A stretch of 64,000 nucleotides of DNA. Source: Hydractinia symbiolongicarpus (lineage: Eukaryota > Cnidaria > Hydrozoa > Anthoathecata > Hydractiniidae). A program made the position numbers and the translations under genes. The stretch covers positions 2,861,001-2,925,000 of the forward strand of contig NC_079888.1 of NCBI RefSeq assembly GCF_029227915.1, read 5' to 3'. Every line of letters begins with the position of its first letter. Within the stretch, counting starts at the first letter, position 1. The notes beneath the pieces are model-generated. The model was not told the origin of the DNA, ran no database searches, and saw only the letters and a list, made by a program, of their open reading frames with translations. This document shows positions 23,401-37,000 of the stretch, piece after piece.

Positions 23401-26400
23401 GTTATTGCTTAACTATGACATTTATCCAGCATAATAAAATCTTTCATTTTATAGCTCCGGTTCCCTTTAATGTATTCTAACAAGTGCTTAGAATGCAAAG
23501 TAGTATGCTTAAAGAGATGCACGTGGTTGGAAATAGCATTTTCAAAAATGCCGCTAAATGTAACCATTTAGCTAGATGTATCATTCAAGCGTGTTTAATT
23601 TGCAACGCCAATCAGATTTTTTTTATAGTTTAAGATTTTTGTAAATTTAAATTTTTTGCAGATGTATTTTTGCAAATTTTAAAAAAGGCAATTAAAAGGG
23701 AAAGTGATAAACAAAATAGTGCAAAACAAAGGGTGTGTAATTTCTGTTGTTGTTATATGTCCTTCCTAATTTAAAATTTGTAAATAAATAAATAAATAAA
23801 AAGTAATGAACAGGAGCATAACAAAAATCAGTTTTTCTTGTTATGTAATTTTGAAATTTTCTACATTTATTACAATAATAAGTTTGCCAAAAGAAAGCAT
23901 GAAAATTTTTACCTTTAACGCAACTTCCATTTGTTCAGAATGTCAAATTAGATTTTAATGCATCGAGCTTGCTGTAGAGTAATCAATTATTTTTTGATGC
24001 TTCTCTTATGAAACCTTGACAATAAAAATTGAAGTTCAGTGTTTGATAAATTGGGTACGTTAGTATGTACTATGCGGTTGCATTCTCAGTCTTTTATGAA
24101 CAAAATTAGTGTACCAACATAAATGTCTTTGTAAATCAAATAACATCATGGAGGAAAAGTTACAATGTTTTTACGAAGTTTTGATTATAACCTAAATATA
24201 ATTGAAAGTATACAAACACACTGGTGGAAAAGTGATAGTTAACCTCTGAGGACCATGCCTAGATCATGTGGTGATTTTCAAATGACTATTTTTTTTTAAA
24301 AAATTATATCCACATTTTATATACCCCTGTTGTAGAAGTTTAAAGGTTTAAAACTGGCTAAGATTTTGCTGACATAGGTTTGACAATATTTGATTTTTTA
24401 TTGTGAAATTAAGATCATAGTGGTTTGATATTATTTATTTATTTGTGTTACAGAAGGATGATATTATTGTAAGGTAGAAATCATACATTATGGTCTAGGC
24501 TAAGCAGACGTCAAACTGGTGGAAGGCGAACTCTCTGTTTGTACCATATTTTTATTTTGTTTTAGTTTGTACAAGTACACTGGCCATGGGTGTAAGTTAG
24601 TTTCGCTAATTAAAAACAACAACAAGTAACAAAAAGAAGGAACTGTTAATTTATTGTAATACAGCATGACATTATGAAAAGATCTGACCTATAGCTATTT
24701 CTGTTGTTTTGTTATCTTTGTCATTGTTGTGATTGTTGTTGTTGTTGTGTTGTTGTTGTTGTTATTGTTGTCATTTTGTCATTGTTGTTTTTGTTGTTGA
24801 TGTTGTTGTTGTTGTGTTGATGTTGCTGTGTTGTTGTTATTATTGTTGTTGTTGTTATTGTTGTTGTTGTTTTTGTTGTTGTTGTTGTTGTTGTGGTTGT
24901 TGTGTTGTTTTTGTGGTTGTGATCATCGTCCAGGCTTTTAACTTGCATCTTATGTAACTGGTGTACTTTATTAACAGGTAAATCTTCCTGCTCATCTTGT
25001 TGTTGTCAAAGGCACCATGCATTATGTTATGGGTGGTTATGAAGAGTATAGTGAGGCACAAGTTTTGCAAATGATGGGTAGAGCTGGGAGGCCACAGGTG
25101 AGTTTAGTCTTTTTAAACAATAAGTTTCCCTACTACATTTTCTTAACAGGAGATCTGTAGTGTGTTGATAAGTTTAAATGCATTTATGATTGTGGACATA
25201 TAAATGTCTGCATATATGATAAACATCAATATCTGCTTTTTTGATAAAAAACATTGATCATAAAAAGGAAACAGCAACTGAACTAGATACGAGTTTAATT
25301 ACAAACTCATATCGAACATTTCTTTTTTAGCAAAGCCTGGTTTTTACACAAGAGAATCTTTTAAAAAATAATCCTGGTTTTCACATATATCAGGCAAACT
25401 AGGAAAATACTAACTGTCAAATATTAAAAGCAATTATGAATTATTTTATTTATCTGTGTCATATTTTTCTCGATGAGGGTGTCCACCTTTCAAGCTCAGC
25501 CTGTGCTTTTGATGTCGTATCAGTTTATATTGTTTTAGTTGTGTAAATGGTGGTAACCTTTTCTAATTAAAGCAAATGATATAAAACATTGGAATGAGTA
25601 ACAGTACCAGTAACAATATGTTACTGGTACTGTTATGACGTAGGTATAATGTGACTTTAAGGTTCTAATCTTTTTTTCTGTACCCGAAAACATCAAGGCG
25701 TAGTATTTTGATCACTAGATTTGACACATTTTTAGTCTTGACATATTCATCTCATCATCTATAAATATCAACATGTCTAAACGGTTGTTGTTTGATATAC
25801 TTTTTAGTTTGACACATCAGCCACTGCCGTGATAATGACAAAGCAACAGACAAAGGTATGTATTAAACTGCAACGTGGAATACCTGGAAATTCTCCTTTT
25901 TGGAAAAAGTTAGTAAAAATATAGAGAATCTGAAGAAAATGTTTAAAAAAAATCGGTAAGGGAAGAATGTTAAATCAGCAAACTTTTGATTTAGTGGTTT
26001 ATTTATTTATTGAGTTAAATGTAATTATTAGCGGGCGTATTATATTTAATCATAGACGGCTATTGTGTTGTTTTGTGTGATCTCTTACGCTATTACTTAA
26101 AACAAAGTTATCCAAAAGAAATTTGAAATGGTTGAGAATTCAGGTGATTGGGCCTGGAAAAGTCAGAGAATACTTTATTTTTTTCTGGCAACCTTAGAAT
26201 AGCTTCAAATCATACTTGTACACCGTGTGTACTACAATATAATTTTACGCCTAATAAGAAAACCTTCTGATGTCCACTTGTTAGGGATGAAAATCAAAAA
26301 GTTTGTATACCTTTGGCCTGTTAAAGTCATTAATTTTACCCCGTATACAAATGTGTTTATAACATTCAGTATAACTCTGTTAAGGCAGTATGAATGTTTT

Positions 26401-29400
26401 AGAAACAGTTAAATTAGCCTGGAAATTTTTCTATATTTCCACGCCTTTGAAATAGAGCATTTAGCATAAAAACGCATCAATAAAATTATTAGCTTGATGT
26501 TAACAGTCAACGATGTGATTATATAAAATAATTTTTCTACAAGTTTTATTACTTGTCTTATGATTTTTTCTTGTTGCTAGGCAAAATATCAAGCTATGAT
26601 AACTGGTACGCACAGCATTGAGAGCAGGTAGGATTATCATTGCAGTAATATGTGTAGTAATCTGCAAAATCTGAGCAAAAATGTTGAATATATTATTGTT
26701 ACTTATTGAGACTAATGTTTTGTTATCCATTCTCTTGCATTCATAGGTGATAGCTTTTTACCCCGTGAATGTTAACCAATAACTATTTTCAACTTCCTCA
26801 AAACAATTTACGTTTTTATATGGTTAAATTAAGTTCTTCTTACAACTTTATATAAGTGTGTTGGGGACTGAATAAATACTGTAGATAGTCTGTTATGACC
26901 AAAGCAAGCATTCCTAAACTTAGGATTTTGTAACAAAGGTTAGAGTTCATGGCCAGCTTGGGATGTTCAAAATAGGCGCTTTTAAAGTTTGGTTCTCACC
27001 TGGCACCAAAGAGCACTAAATAGCACTAACGAGCGATATCTTGTGGTTTTTTCATAAGTGAGAATCCGTTTCAACGCTCCTTAGTGCTCATTGTCGCTCA
27101 TTAGTGCTGTTTTTCGAGCACTAACGCTTAGTGCTGTTATAAAAAAAAATTGATAACTGTACTAAGATTCTAGTGCTCGTTTCATTGTTTTCTGAGATCA
27201 AAGGTGCTGACATTTGTGCAGAAGTATTTTGTACAGAACATGATATCCAAATGACGAATTAGAGTTCTTTTTCTACGTTCCATGCTCAAAAGAGATCTTA
27301 TATTAAGTATTTTTCTCTTATAGTGTGAATCACTTTAAAACAGACGCTCATTTTCCAGTGCTCTTTAGTGCTCAATTTCTATCGCTCTTTAGTGCTCTTT
27401 AGTGCCAGGTGTGAACCAAGCCTAAGAGAGTAAAAACGCTTATTATAAACTTAAGAAGGATGAAAGGAAAAGCGGGCTAATTTATTTACCGATAACGTAA
27501 CTTTCTCTTTGTGAAGTAATATTTAGGTACTTATTACACAGTAAAACAGCATTGAATCTCTAAATTGGCCATTTAACATTAGGTGTCAGAACCTGTTTTG
27601 CATAAGACAAACTAGAAAATATCATCGGCGAAGCTAAAATATAAATTCCTGAAACAAGAAGTTTCAATGTAGCTAATTTATCAATCAATGAAAATCAACG
27701 TATAATTAAGAAATTTTCTTTCGTGTTTTGGCTAGAGTCCAGATGTGACGTTTCTTCTCCATGTTAGCAGCCTTCTTTTTTCATTTTTCTGTAAGGCAGG
27801 CTAATTTTGTGCAAAATATGTCGAAATATGATGTATTATTGGTTAAAATCTAATCTCTAGATAGGTATGATTTTTTCATTGGCTTATGACTAGCGTGCTT
27901 ATATTTCTCTGTGTTTAGTCTGCATCACCACTTGACAGAACATATAAATGCTGAGATTGTTCTGGGAACTATAACTGACATTGATGTTGCTCAGGATTGG
28001 CTTAAATCGACTTTTCTTTACAAACGGATGCAGGAAAATCCAAAACACTATGGTATGTGTTTTAACTTTGTTGTTTTTTTATTCCTGTTGCTGTAAAGTT
28101 TAAAAATGTCTTAATTCTCAAAAAACGGAAAATCTATTCTTTTTACTTTTAAACAGGTGCGCCTGACAGCCTTGATAAGAAGGCTCTTGGACAGAAATTG
28201 CAAGGTGAATCAATTTTTGTTTGTTTGCTATTTTTTTATGTCTTTATCCAGTCTTTTTCAGGTGAGGCCTGCGCACACCCTCACCCGCAAAGGGATTAAG
28301 GCACGTCATTAGCGCATGCAAAATGTCAAATTTTATGAAGTTGATCAATGTAGCACACCTGAAAGCACACGTAAAACACTTGGCGGGTGCTTTTAGCTGC
28401 TTCTGTGACAAAATCTTTTTGAAAAACCTGGCATATCTAGAGAAAAAAATTGCAATTTTATAAATAGCAATACCTAAAAAGATTGTGTTTTATGTCACAT
28501 CATTACAAAGTTTCAAATAATAACAAGATTTTATTTTTATATGTTTAATAGATATGTGTTTGAGTTCATTGAAGTCTTTACAATCTTACAACCTCTTGGA
28601 ACTACATAACAATCACGCACTTTCCTCAACAGGTACCTCCTCATTTTATTGCTACTGTTTTGTGCCACTCAAAAAATACTTCAAGTTTAAATTTTGGTCT
28701 TTTCACTATTGTCTGAATTGGCTTGTTTTTGGTATTTCTTTTCTATGTATCTTTAAATATTATGAAACATGTCGGTATGGGGTCAATACAAATAACATTA
28801 TTTATGACTCTTGATATACACAAAAAAAGAAAAAGGAGATCTCCAGTACTTAGTTAGGCCATTATTTGTTTTAAACCTAACCTTTTTAGACTTAGTTAAT
28901 GTTTACATTGGTTTTATAATCACTTTTATTTTATTTTTACCTGTTTTATGGCATTTCTTTTTTTTCGTGTTTCTTTTTTTTGTATTTTACTATTTTCTCT
29001 TAATTTCCAGAAATTGGGAAGTTAATGGCAAGATATTGCATTGCATTTGATACTGTGAAAATATTATCATCTAGCTCCGGTAATGAAAGCTTGGAAGAAT
29101 TGGTACAAATTATTTTTTGTCTTTTTGATGTCATCATATGCAATATTTGTAGCTAATGCCAACATTTTGAATCAGAATTACAGTGTTGATTTAGAATTGC
29201 TGAGTATTTACACAATGAATATAGGATGCTGTGGTAAAAATACGTTCAAAAACCTGTTTTTATGCTTATAACCTCTTCAGTTCCTATTGGCCCTGTTACA
29301 AATGAAGATCCTCCTCCAAAGAGCATTCATTTTACGAAACTTGTTAAATACAGCAAAGAGGGCATAGAGCATTTGAGCTGCGGAAGTTGCTAAATCAGCC

Positions 29401-32400
29401 AACTCAACAACTGCCCAAAACTTCAAGTGCGAATCGAAAGTACAAATCGATGGTAGAAAAATTCGATTCACACTTTCATAGTCTGCATGATTTTGAACCC
29501 ATAAACTTCATCTAATGTTATAGCAGATATTCTAAAAAGCCAGAAAAGCTAGATTTCTGATTTATAACTAAAATTAGGGAGAACATTTCAGCTTGTAAAA
29601 TTTTTTTTTAAAAAAATATCACTTGAATAAACTTTAAGGTCTGTTTATAATGCTATAGAAAAGTTGTACTTAGGTTTATTGGAATCAGAGTTTAGTACAG
29701 TGAAAGAAAGATCGATAAACAAAAGTGTTGCAGTCTTACGGTTAAAAATATCTTTATAATTTGAATTCTGCCTGGAGAAAGATAAATAGCCTATGTAAGC
29801 CAGATGTTGGAACAAAAGATTTTGTTTCATTTTGTTATCGTAAAGGTTATTTACATGAGGCTGAAATCAAATTCAGCCGAACTAATTTTTTATGCTGCAG
29901 TGAAAGTGCAGTGCTGTTTATTATGTTGTTTCATTTCAGATTGAATTTAATTGAGGGGGAGGAGGAGGTGTTTGCATTGTGAATTAACAGAATATAATAT
30001 GTTATTATGGCAATGTTTCACTGTATGTCTTCCACAATGTTTATTGTTGTGAATAACTTACTTAGAATTAACTTTGCAATGTGAATTAACAGAATGTAAT
30101 ATGTTATTCTGACAATGTTTCACTGTATGTCTTCCACAATGTTTCTTCTTGTGAATAACTTACTTAAAATTAACTTTGCATGGTGAATTAACAGAATGTA
30201 ATATGTTATTCTGACAATGTTTCACTGCATGTCTTCACAATGTTTATTCTTGTGAATAACTTACTTAAAATTAACTTTGCAATGCGAATTAGCAGAATAT
30301 AATATGTTATTATGACAATGTTTCACTGTATGTCTTCCACAATGTTTATTGTTGTGGCGGCATGTTAAGTGTCAAATCTTTTGTGACTTTTAAGCATTCA
30401 AGAGTGTTTACGGCAGTTTAAAATTTCACTTCAGTCAATTTTACGAACTGAAATGCCACCGGAAGTAAGACTCTCCTCAACTGAAGTGATAAAAACTCAT
30501 GTATTCACCCCTGAGAAATATATCATGGCCCAAAGTGACTCAAACCGATTAGAGTCCTTTAATTTCATCATTTTATTAATATGCTACATTAATTTTATGT
30601 ATATTACATTGTATAAGTCTCAACAAGGGATATCTCACACAGGTTGGACTGTTATCAAAAGCTAAGGAATTTGATGACATCACCATCAGGCAAAATGAAA
30701 AGAAAGTCTTAAATACGTTAAATAAAGACAAAAACAGAATTACTATCAGGTATGTTTTATAAATTTATGCAAAATCACTTGTGTTGGTAGAAAAGCTGGA
30801 ATAATTAGCAAAGGATATAATTTTTGTATACTAGTCCCTAAGCTGTAAAAATTGCATGTTAGCATGAAATAATAAAATTTACTTGGACAGGGGTTATTAC
30901 TATGAATAATGGAGCAGTTTTAATAGCATTTTCGACCACAAACCCCTTGTTCTTAATTATACATTTTTTGACAGACAGATAGCTACTATTATAACATAGA
31001 TAGCAGTGTATGATAAGTTTGCAAATTGATAAATTACTTAAATAATTTTCATGCTACTAAATGCTTCCTAAAAACGCTTGTAACTTCTTTGTTTGGAATT
31101 TCAGATTCCCATTGAACTCGAGAATCAAATCAACTGAAATGAAGATTAACTGGTAAGATAGTAAGAGAGATTTAAAAATAGGGTCGATGTTTTTAAAATT
31201 CAATAAAAACAATAACAAAGTGAGGATATAGCAAAATTTAAATCATGTTGTGTGCTATATGCTCAGTCTCAGCATTGTATTTTGATTGATGTCTGCTGTA
31301 AACTCCCTTAACAGTAATTTATAAATAGACTCCTAATGTGCATAGCCAGTTAGTAAATTTTGGAAACAGCAGTTAAAATGCTTAGATAGAAAACTTTTAG
31401 CAATATATTATAATACAATATCTCTTTCATAATAGCCATCGTCTGTCTGTGTGTCCGCGAAAGACGCGCCCTGTTACGGAAAAACGAGGACGGGAGACCC
31501 CGTGGATTTTTCCACGAGTTAACGACTAGTACTATATATAAAATATACTATATATAATAGGAGAACTAAAATGGGGTCATATTTTTACCTTTAATTCCTA
31601 CTGCGCAAGATTGTAATACAATAATTTGGGAACATGGTACAACCACGATTTTTTTAAAATGCGCACGAATATCAATGCGATGTATTTTTATCCACTTTGT
31701 TGCGACAGGTAAAATTAAAGGACGAGCGAACGCGACGGGCGACCCCGTGGATTTTTCCACGGGTTAACGACTAGTGATATATAATGCTGAAACATTTTAT
31801 GTGATTGTGTTTTAGTTTGCTTCAATCTACACTTGGGTGTTTAACTGTGAATGAATTCTCTTTAACACAAGATATAACTGTGAGTACATTACAATGTTCC
31901 ATCTCATAAAACATTTGCTTAATGTTTTTCAGGTTTGCGTTCATCATTTCCTTTCAAAAATTGCATTGCTTTTTGGAAATTGGAGTTGCATGATTAAATA
32001 ATTCTCGAAAACCACTTAAGGTAACATCAAAATAAAACACATTTGAAACACTGTGATAATTTCACAGTTGAAAATTATCACAGAATCCAGCTTGTGCAAC
32101 CTCCCTCTAAAGCGTCATTATTGCAGATGGCAGTAAAATTTTCCCTCTAGCATAAAATGAAACGAAAAATTGTACTTTTTGAAATTTAATTGGTTAATTA
32201 GCTTTTCCTTTTTGGTTCCAAAAAACTCTAATAGTCCCATGATGTTTAGGGGAGAGGTTAAAAAAAATATAAAAAATTTCACAGAAGGAATGCATAAAGA
32301 ATACAAACAAATAGGTTTTACTAAAAAAATAAAATTGACAATTTCACAACAAAGGAAGTACTAGCAGAATAATCGATACAAGTGCTTTGTTCCAATTTGT

Positions 32401-34039
32401 TTTGAAGTCAAAATAGGGCTTAATGAATGTATTACAGAATGTTGATGGAAGCCTACATTCTTTTATTTTTAAAATTTGTAGAAAATATTACGCATTGGAC
32501 AAAGAGTTACAAAATGTAAGTACATACCGCAGTCTTTCTATGTTATTCGTTAGCCAGCTTTCTTAACACGTCGACTTTCTTCGTTGGCGCAATTGCAGTG
32601 TTCCAATGTGAATTAGAAACATTGTACTTCTCATTTAAGTATTCATATACAATATTCCACCGCATGATTTAAGCATGTAAATTCTTCTGAATAACTTACT
32701 TGAAATTAACTTTGCAACGCGAATTAACAGAATGTAATATGTTATTATGGCAATGTTTCACTGTATGCCTTCCACAATGGTTATTCTTGTGAATAACTTA
32801 CTTAAAATTAACTTTGCATTGTGAATTAACAGAATGTAATATGTTATTATGGCACTGTATTCTGTTTCACTGTATGTTTTATAGTTATGATGGAATTCCT
32901 CGTCCAGCAAAGTGGATTTCAAACTGCATTAAATGCTATTTTGCTGTGCAAATGTGTAAAGGCCAGGTTAGGGATAATTTTAAAATGAATTTTAAAATGG
33001 TAAATAAATGTAGCGATGTTTTGTTTTGCTACATTTTACCAGTTCCTCCCCTTAAATTTCTAGTTTCATAGCATATATCTTTTGTTAAATTTTATTTTCA
33101 GATTATGGGAGAATTCAAAGTTTGTATCAAAACAACTGGAGAGAATAGGTTTTGAAATTGTTTGTGTTTTTATAACCAATTTTTTGTTTTTGCATCAATA
33201 AACTTTTGTTCGCCATGTTTTAAAAACATTTATTCAGTAAAAATTCTACGAAGCTTTTTGAAGAACAGTTACATCTTCAGTTACATCTGTAACTTTTAAT
33301 GCAGACAATTATTACAAAAAGCTTCGTAAAATGAACACAATCCTAGACATTTTCTTCATCAGCGTTTCAAGCTCTATACCATAGAGGCAACATGTGTACA
33401 AATTTTCTTTAAAAAATTTGTTAATGCACTGCTGATGTCATTAAAACTTCTAAACAAATCTATATTTTTTCCATTGTTTCTCTGCCTAAATGGATTATTC
33501 CACGGGCTTATTGGCTAGTCTATTATATTAATACGGAAGTTACATCCTCAGTAACATCTGTGAGATGTTACAAAAAGCTTCGCTTTAGTGAATCAATGTT
33601 TTTTTCAATTAAAAATTTACTTTCAGCTTTAATCATTTATTTCACGATGATGTAAGTAAACTTACAAACAGCTTCGCTTAAATCAATTTTAGAACCTGTG
33701 GCAGTTCAAATGAAAACATTTTTTTTGAAAATGTGTAAATAGTTTTATTTGGATTTTCAGTACCTCCCACTCATCTTTTATAGGCCCGTCACTTTCATCA
33801 GCTCTTGTCAACGCTGGTATAACAACATTTCAGAAAATGGAGAACACCAATCCTCGAGAGTTGGAAATGGTAATTATTCAATTCCTATCTTAAGAACCAT
33901 AAATAAAAAAAAAAATATAATACCAAACCCCCAATACTGACCTAGTAACACTAGTCACACTTAATAATTTGTAGTAGTAATTATATGGTGCAGGGGATAG
34001 TTTTTTCACGTTGCTGCAGTTTTTCCTTTCGACAAAAAT

Positions 34040-34070
<31 letters not shown>

Positions 34071-37000
34071 TTAACGTTTGTTTTCCACAGGTATATTAAT
34101 GGACCTCTTCCAATGTAATCTAGGCTGTGTTGGATCTAAACTTCAATTCCTTTCCATCAAGGCTGTCCTTATTACCTCCTGCTAAGTCTTTCTTGGTCTA
34201 CCTCTGGGATTTGCCCCAGGAACTATCAAGTCTCTACACTTTTTTATCTAATTATCCTTTCCAAGTGTCCCAACCAACTTAATCTTCTTATCTGAATAAC
34301 ATCCTTAATTTTACGGGTACATAGCCTGCTTTTTAGCTCATATGAACTCTTTCCGTCTCTCAGACTGGCACTACACATGCGCCTACCCATTCTCATATCA
34401 TTCTTGTCTAAACAGTAAAGATCTTTATTCACAGCTCATGTCTCACTACCGTGTACCGTAACACTTCTTACACAGGCCTCATACGCCCTATCTTTTACCT
34501 CAATTGACAAGAATCTTCTAATCACAAAGGAAGTAACTCTGAACATTTTTTCCAAGCAGAATCTATCCTACAAGTAACACTTCTTTCAACACCCTTCACT
34601 ACCCAACATATCACCTAACTAACAGAAGTTTTCAACTATTTCTAACGAGCCACTGCTGTACATTAGAAAAGCTAGAAATGCTTCATTGTCTATTATGTCA
34701 CTTTTGCAACGCTTGCATACAGACTGAATGTCAGCTCTTAACCTTCCTCCAATACCACTACACTTTTCATATACCCAATGCTTACAAGTCTGACAAAAAC
34801 TTTTAAACTACAAGGTCACACTTGGCTTCAATGCTACCAGTCATATCTTTAGACTTTGCTGCATTCACTCTTAACCATTTCTTTTCTAGTCCTTTCTTCC
34901 ACTTCTTAACCTTTTAAACTGATTTTTCCATCGACTCCGCTATGAGAACTAAATCATTTGCATACAATACCTTCCATGGAAAACCTGTTCTGAACTCCAT
35001 TGACACCACTTCCAGGATTTAAACAAGCAACAAAAAGTTAAGTACATAACCCTGATGTACACCAACATTTACACTAAATTCATCAGTAAGTGAATCGTTA
35101 ATCCTGACACAACTTCTAGCGTTTCTGTACACTGACTGTAGAACAAAAAAAAAAAAAAAAAAGAAGGAGGGAAATTTGAGATTAAAAGTAGTCGAGGTAA
35201 AGAGAACTTCGAGATAAAAAGTAGTTTAGAAAGAGAGTAGTCGAGGTAGTGAGGGCATTGTATTTGATTTGGTTTTAAAGCGCACCACCTTGTGAGAATT
35301 TCAAACTTTTTTTTTTAGATTATGAACAGACACCCGCCCTTCGGATCACAGGTACACATGATCATGATAAAATGACATAAAAACATGATAGGGTCACCTT
35401 GCAATGTATACAATCTCAATCGAGTAGGAACTAAAGCCAGCAATACAAAATATCAAAGTATTTTAAATACCTTAAAAGTATCATGGCTGGTAAGATTGAA
35501 GTAAATGCCACACAGTCCAGCGTGATGTACTTTGTTATGGTATATGCCATAAAATGATATACTAAATTATTACGTCACTTTTTTAAAAAAAATTAAGGAT
35601 CCAAACAATTGAAAACTGAGTAATTTAAAAACTCGTATAACATCCGAACAAAGTTTTTCTTCGTCTGCCAACATGTAGTTCTACTGTGTATCAAAGACTT
35701 GTTTAATTTTATAGATCAAAGAAGTGGTTTCCTCATTACCAAAGATGGATGTTATTGTGGAACAGGTTTGTATAATATATATTGTATAAGGTGGGACATT
35801 GCAACCTGAAATGTAAAAGGTGCAGGTAGACTAGTATTAAAGCAAAAAAATCATTGATGATCAGGTTTTATGTCTTGTTTGTTCCTTTGTTTGTTTGTGT
35901 TTTTGGTTTATTTGTTTACTCTGTACTTGTGCACCAACGTCAGTCTTAATTTCCATTTTTTTGATAAATAATTATATCATGGATCACAGAGATAAAGTGT
36001 GGAAATGGTACGTAATACGAAACATTCTTTAAACTTTCGAAAAAATAGTTGGGTAACTAGTTCCAGGCCTTTTTTCAAAATGGACAACATTCAAGAAGGA
36101 ATTTACGTGAGCTAGTTATAGCTAGATATTATTGTTCAAAACTAACTTAAATTATAAAAATGTAGCAAAAATATGCCATGAGTTTGGCATATAAAGGCTT
36201 ATAAAAAAAAATATCTGGAATTATAGTTGATACTTCTGTATCACGTTTCTAGCCCCTCGTTTCTTTTAAAAAGGAAAAACCCATTTTATTTGAAGTTAGA
36301 AGGAAGGCTATTGCTTAAAACCACCCTAAATTTATAATAGATTTTAAAATTCAGACAAACGATAACTATATTTTAAACAAAGGTTATTTCTCTAGTCTGT
36401 AAAAGTTGAGCATCCAAAGGTCCGAAGATAGCTACACTGTTAATTATGTATCTCTTTACTATAGGACAATAATTACCGCACTTCTGTAGCAGAGTTAGTG
36501 TTGATAGTGAAGTTACTGAACAGTGAAGTGAGATCAAAGTATTTAAAAGCAAAGAAGACATACACGCAAGGATATTATTTCATTATCGGTGATAGTGAGA
36601 ATCAGATTGTATTCAAACAAAAGATTTTGTAAGTTTGTCTCGATAAGTAAAGTGTTTTTTGTAAAGCCCTTTACTGCTAATATTTACAGGGCGAGCCTAA
36701 TTTTCGAGCAGAGAGAAATTTACGTCTTATTGATTTTGGGAAATGTTTTTGTACTAAACCCAACGGATGATGTAGGTGGTAGATTATTTTTATCATTTCA
36801 CTCAGTAATAGAATCGTCGCTCAGTAATAGAATTGTCACTCAGTAATAGAATTTTCACTCAGTAATAGAATTGTCACTCAGTAATAGAATTGTCACTTAG
36901 TAATAGAATCGTCGCTCAGTAATAGAATTGTCATTCAGTAATAGAATTGTCACTCAGTAATAGAATCGTCGCTCAGTAATAGAATTGTCACCTAGTAATA

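Noticed and set aside
24733-24957. Open frames on both strands encoding poly-Leu/Cys or poly-Thr/Gln
   Set aside because: Produced entirely by the GTT microsatellite.
30453-30665. 70-codon plus-strand frame before HFM1 exon 22
   Set aside because: Crosses the acceptor of exon 22 in the wrong frame and has no homology I recognise.
35990-36010. Possible HFM1 microexon (cacag, GATAAAGTGTGGAAATG, gtacgt)
   Set aside because: None of its phases joins both neighbours without a stop, and direct splicing from exon 30 to exon 31 gives exactly the residue spacing seen in human HFM1.
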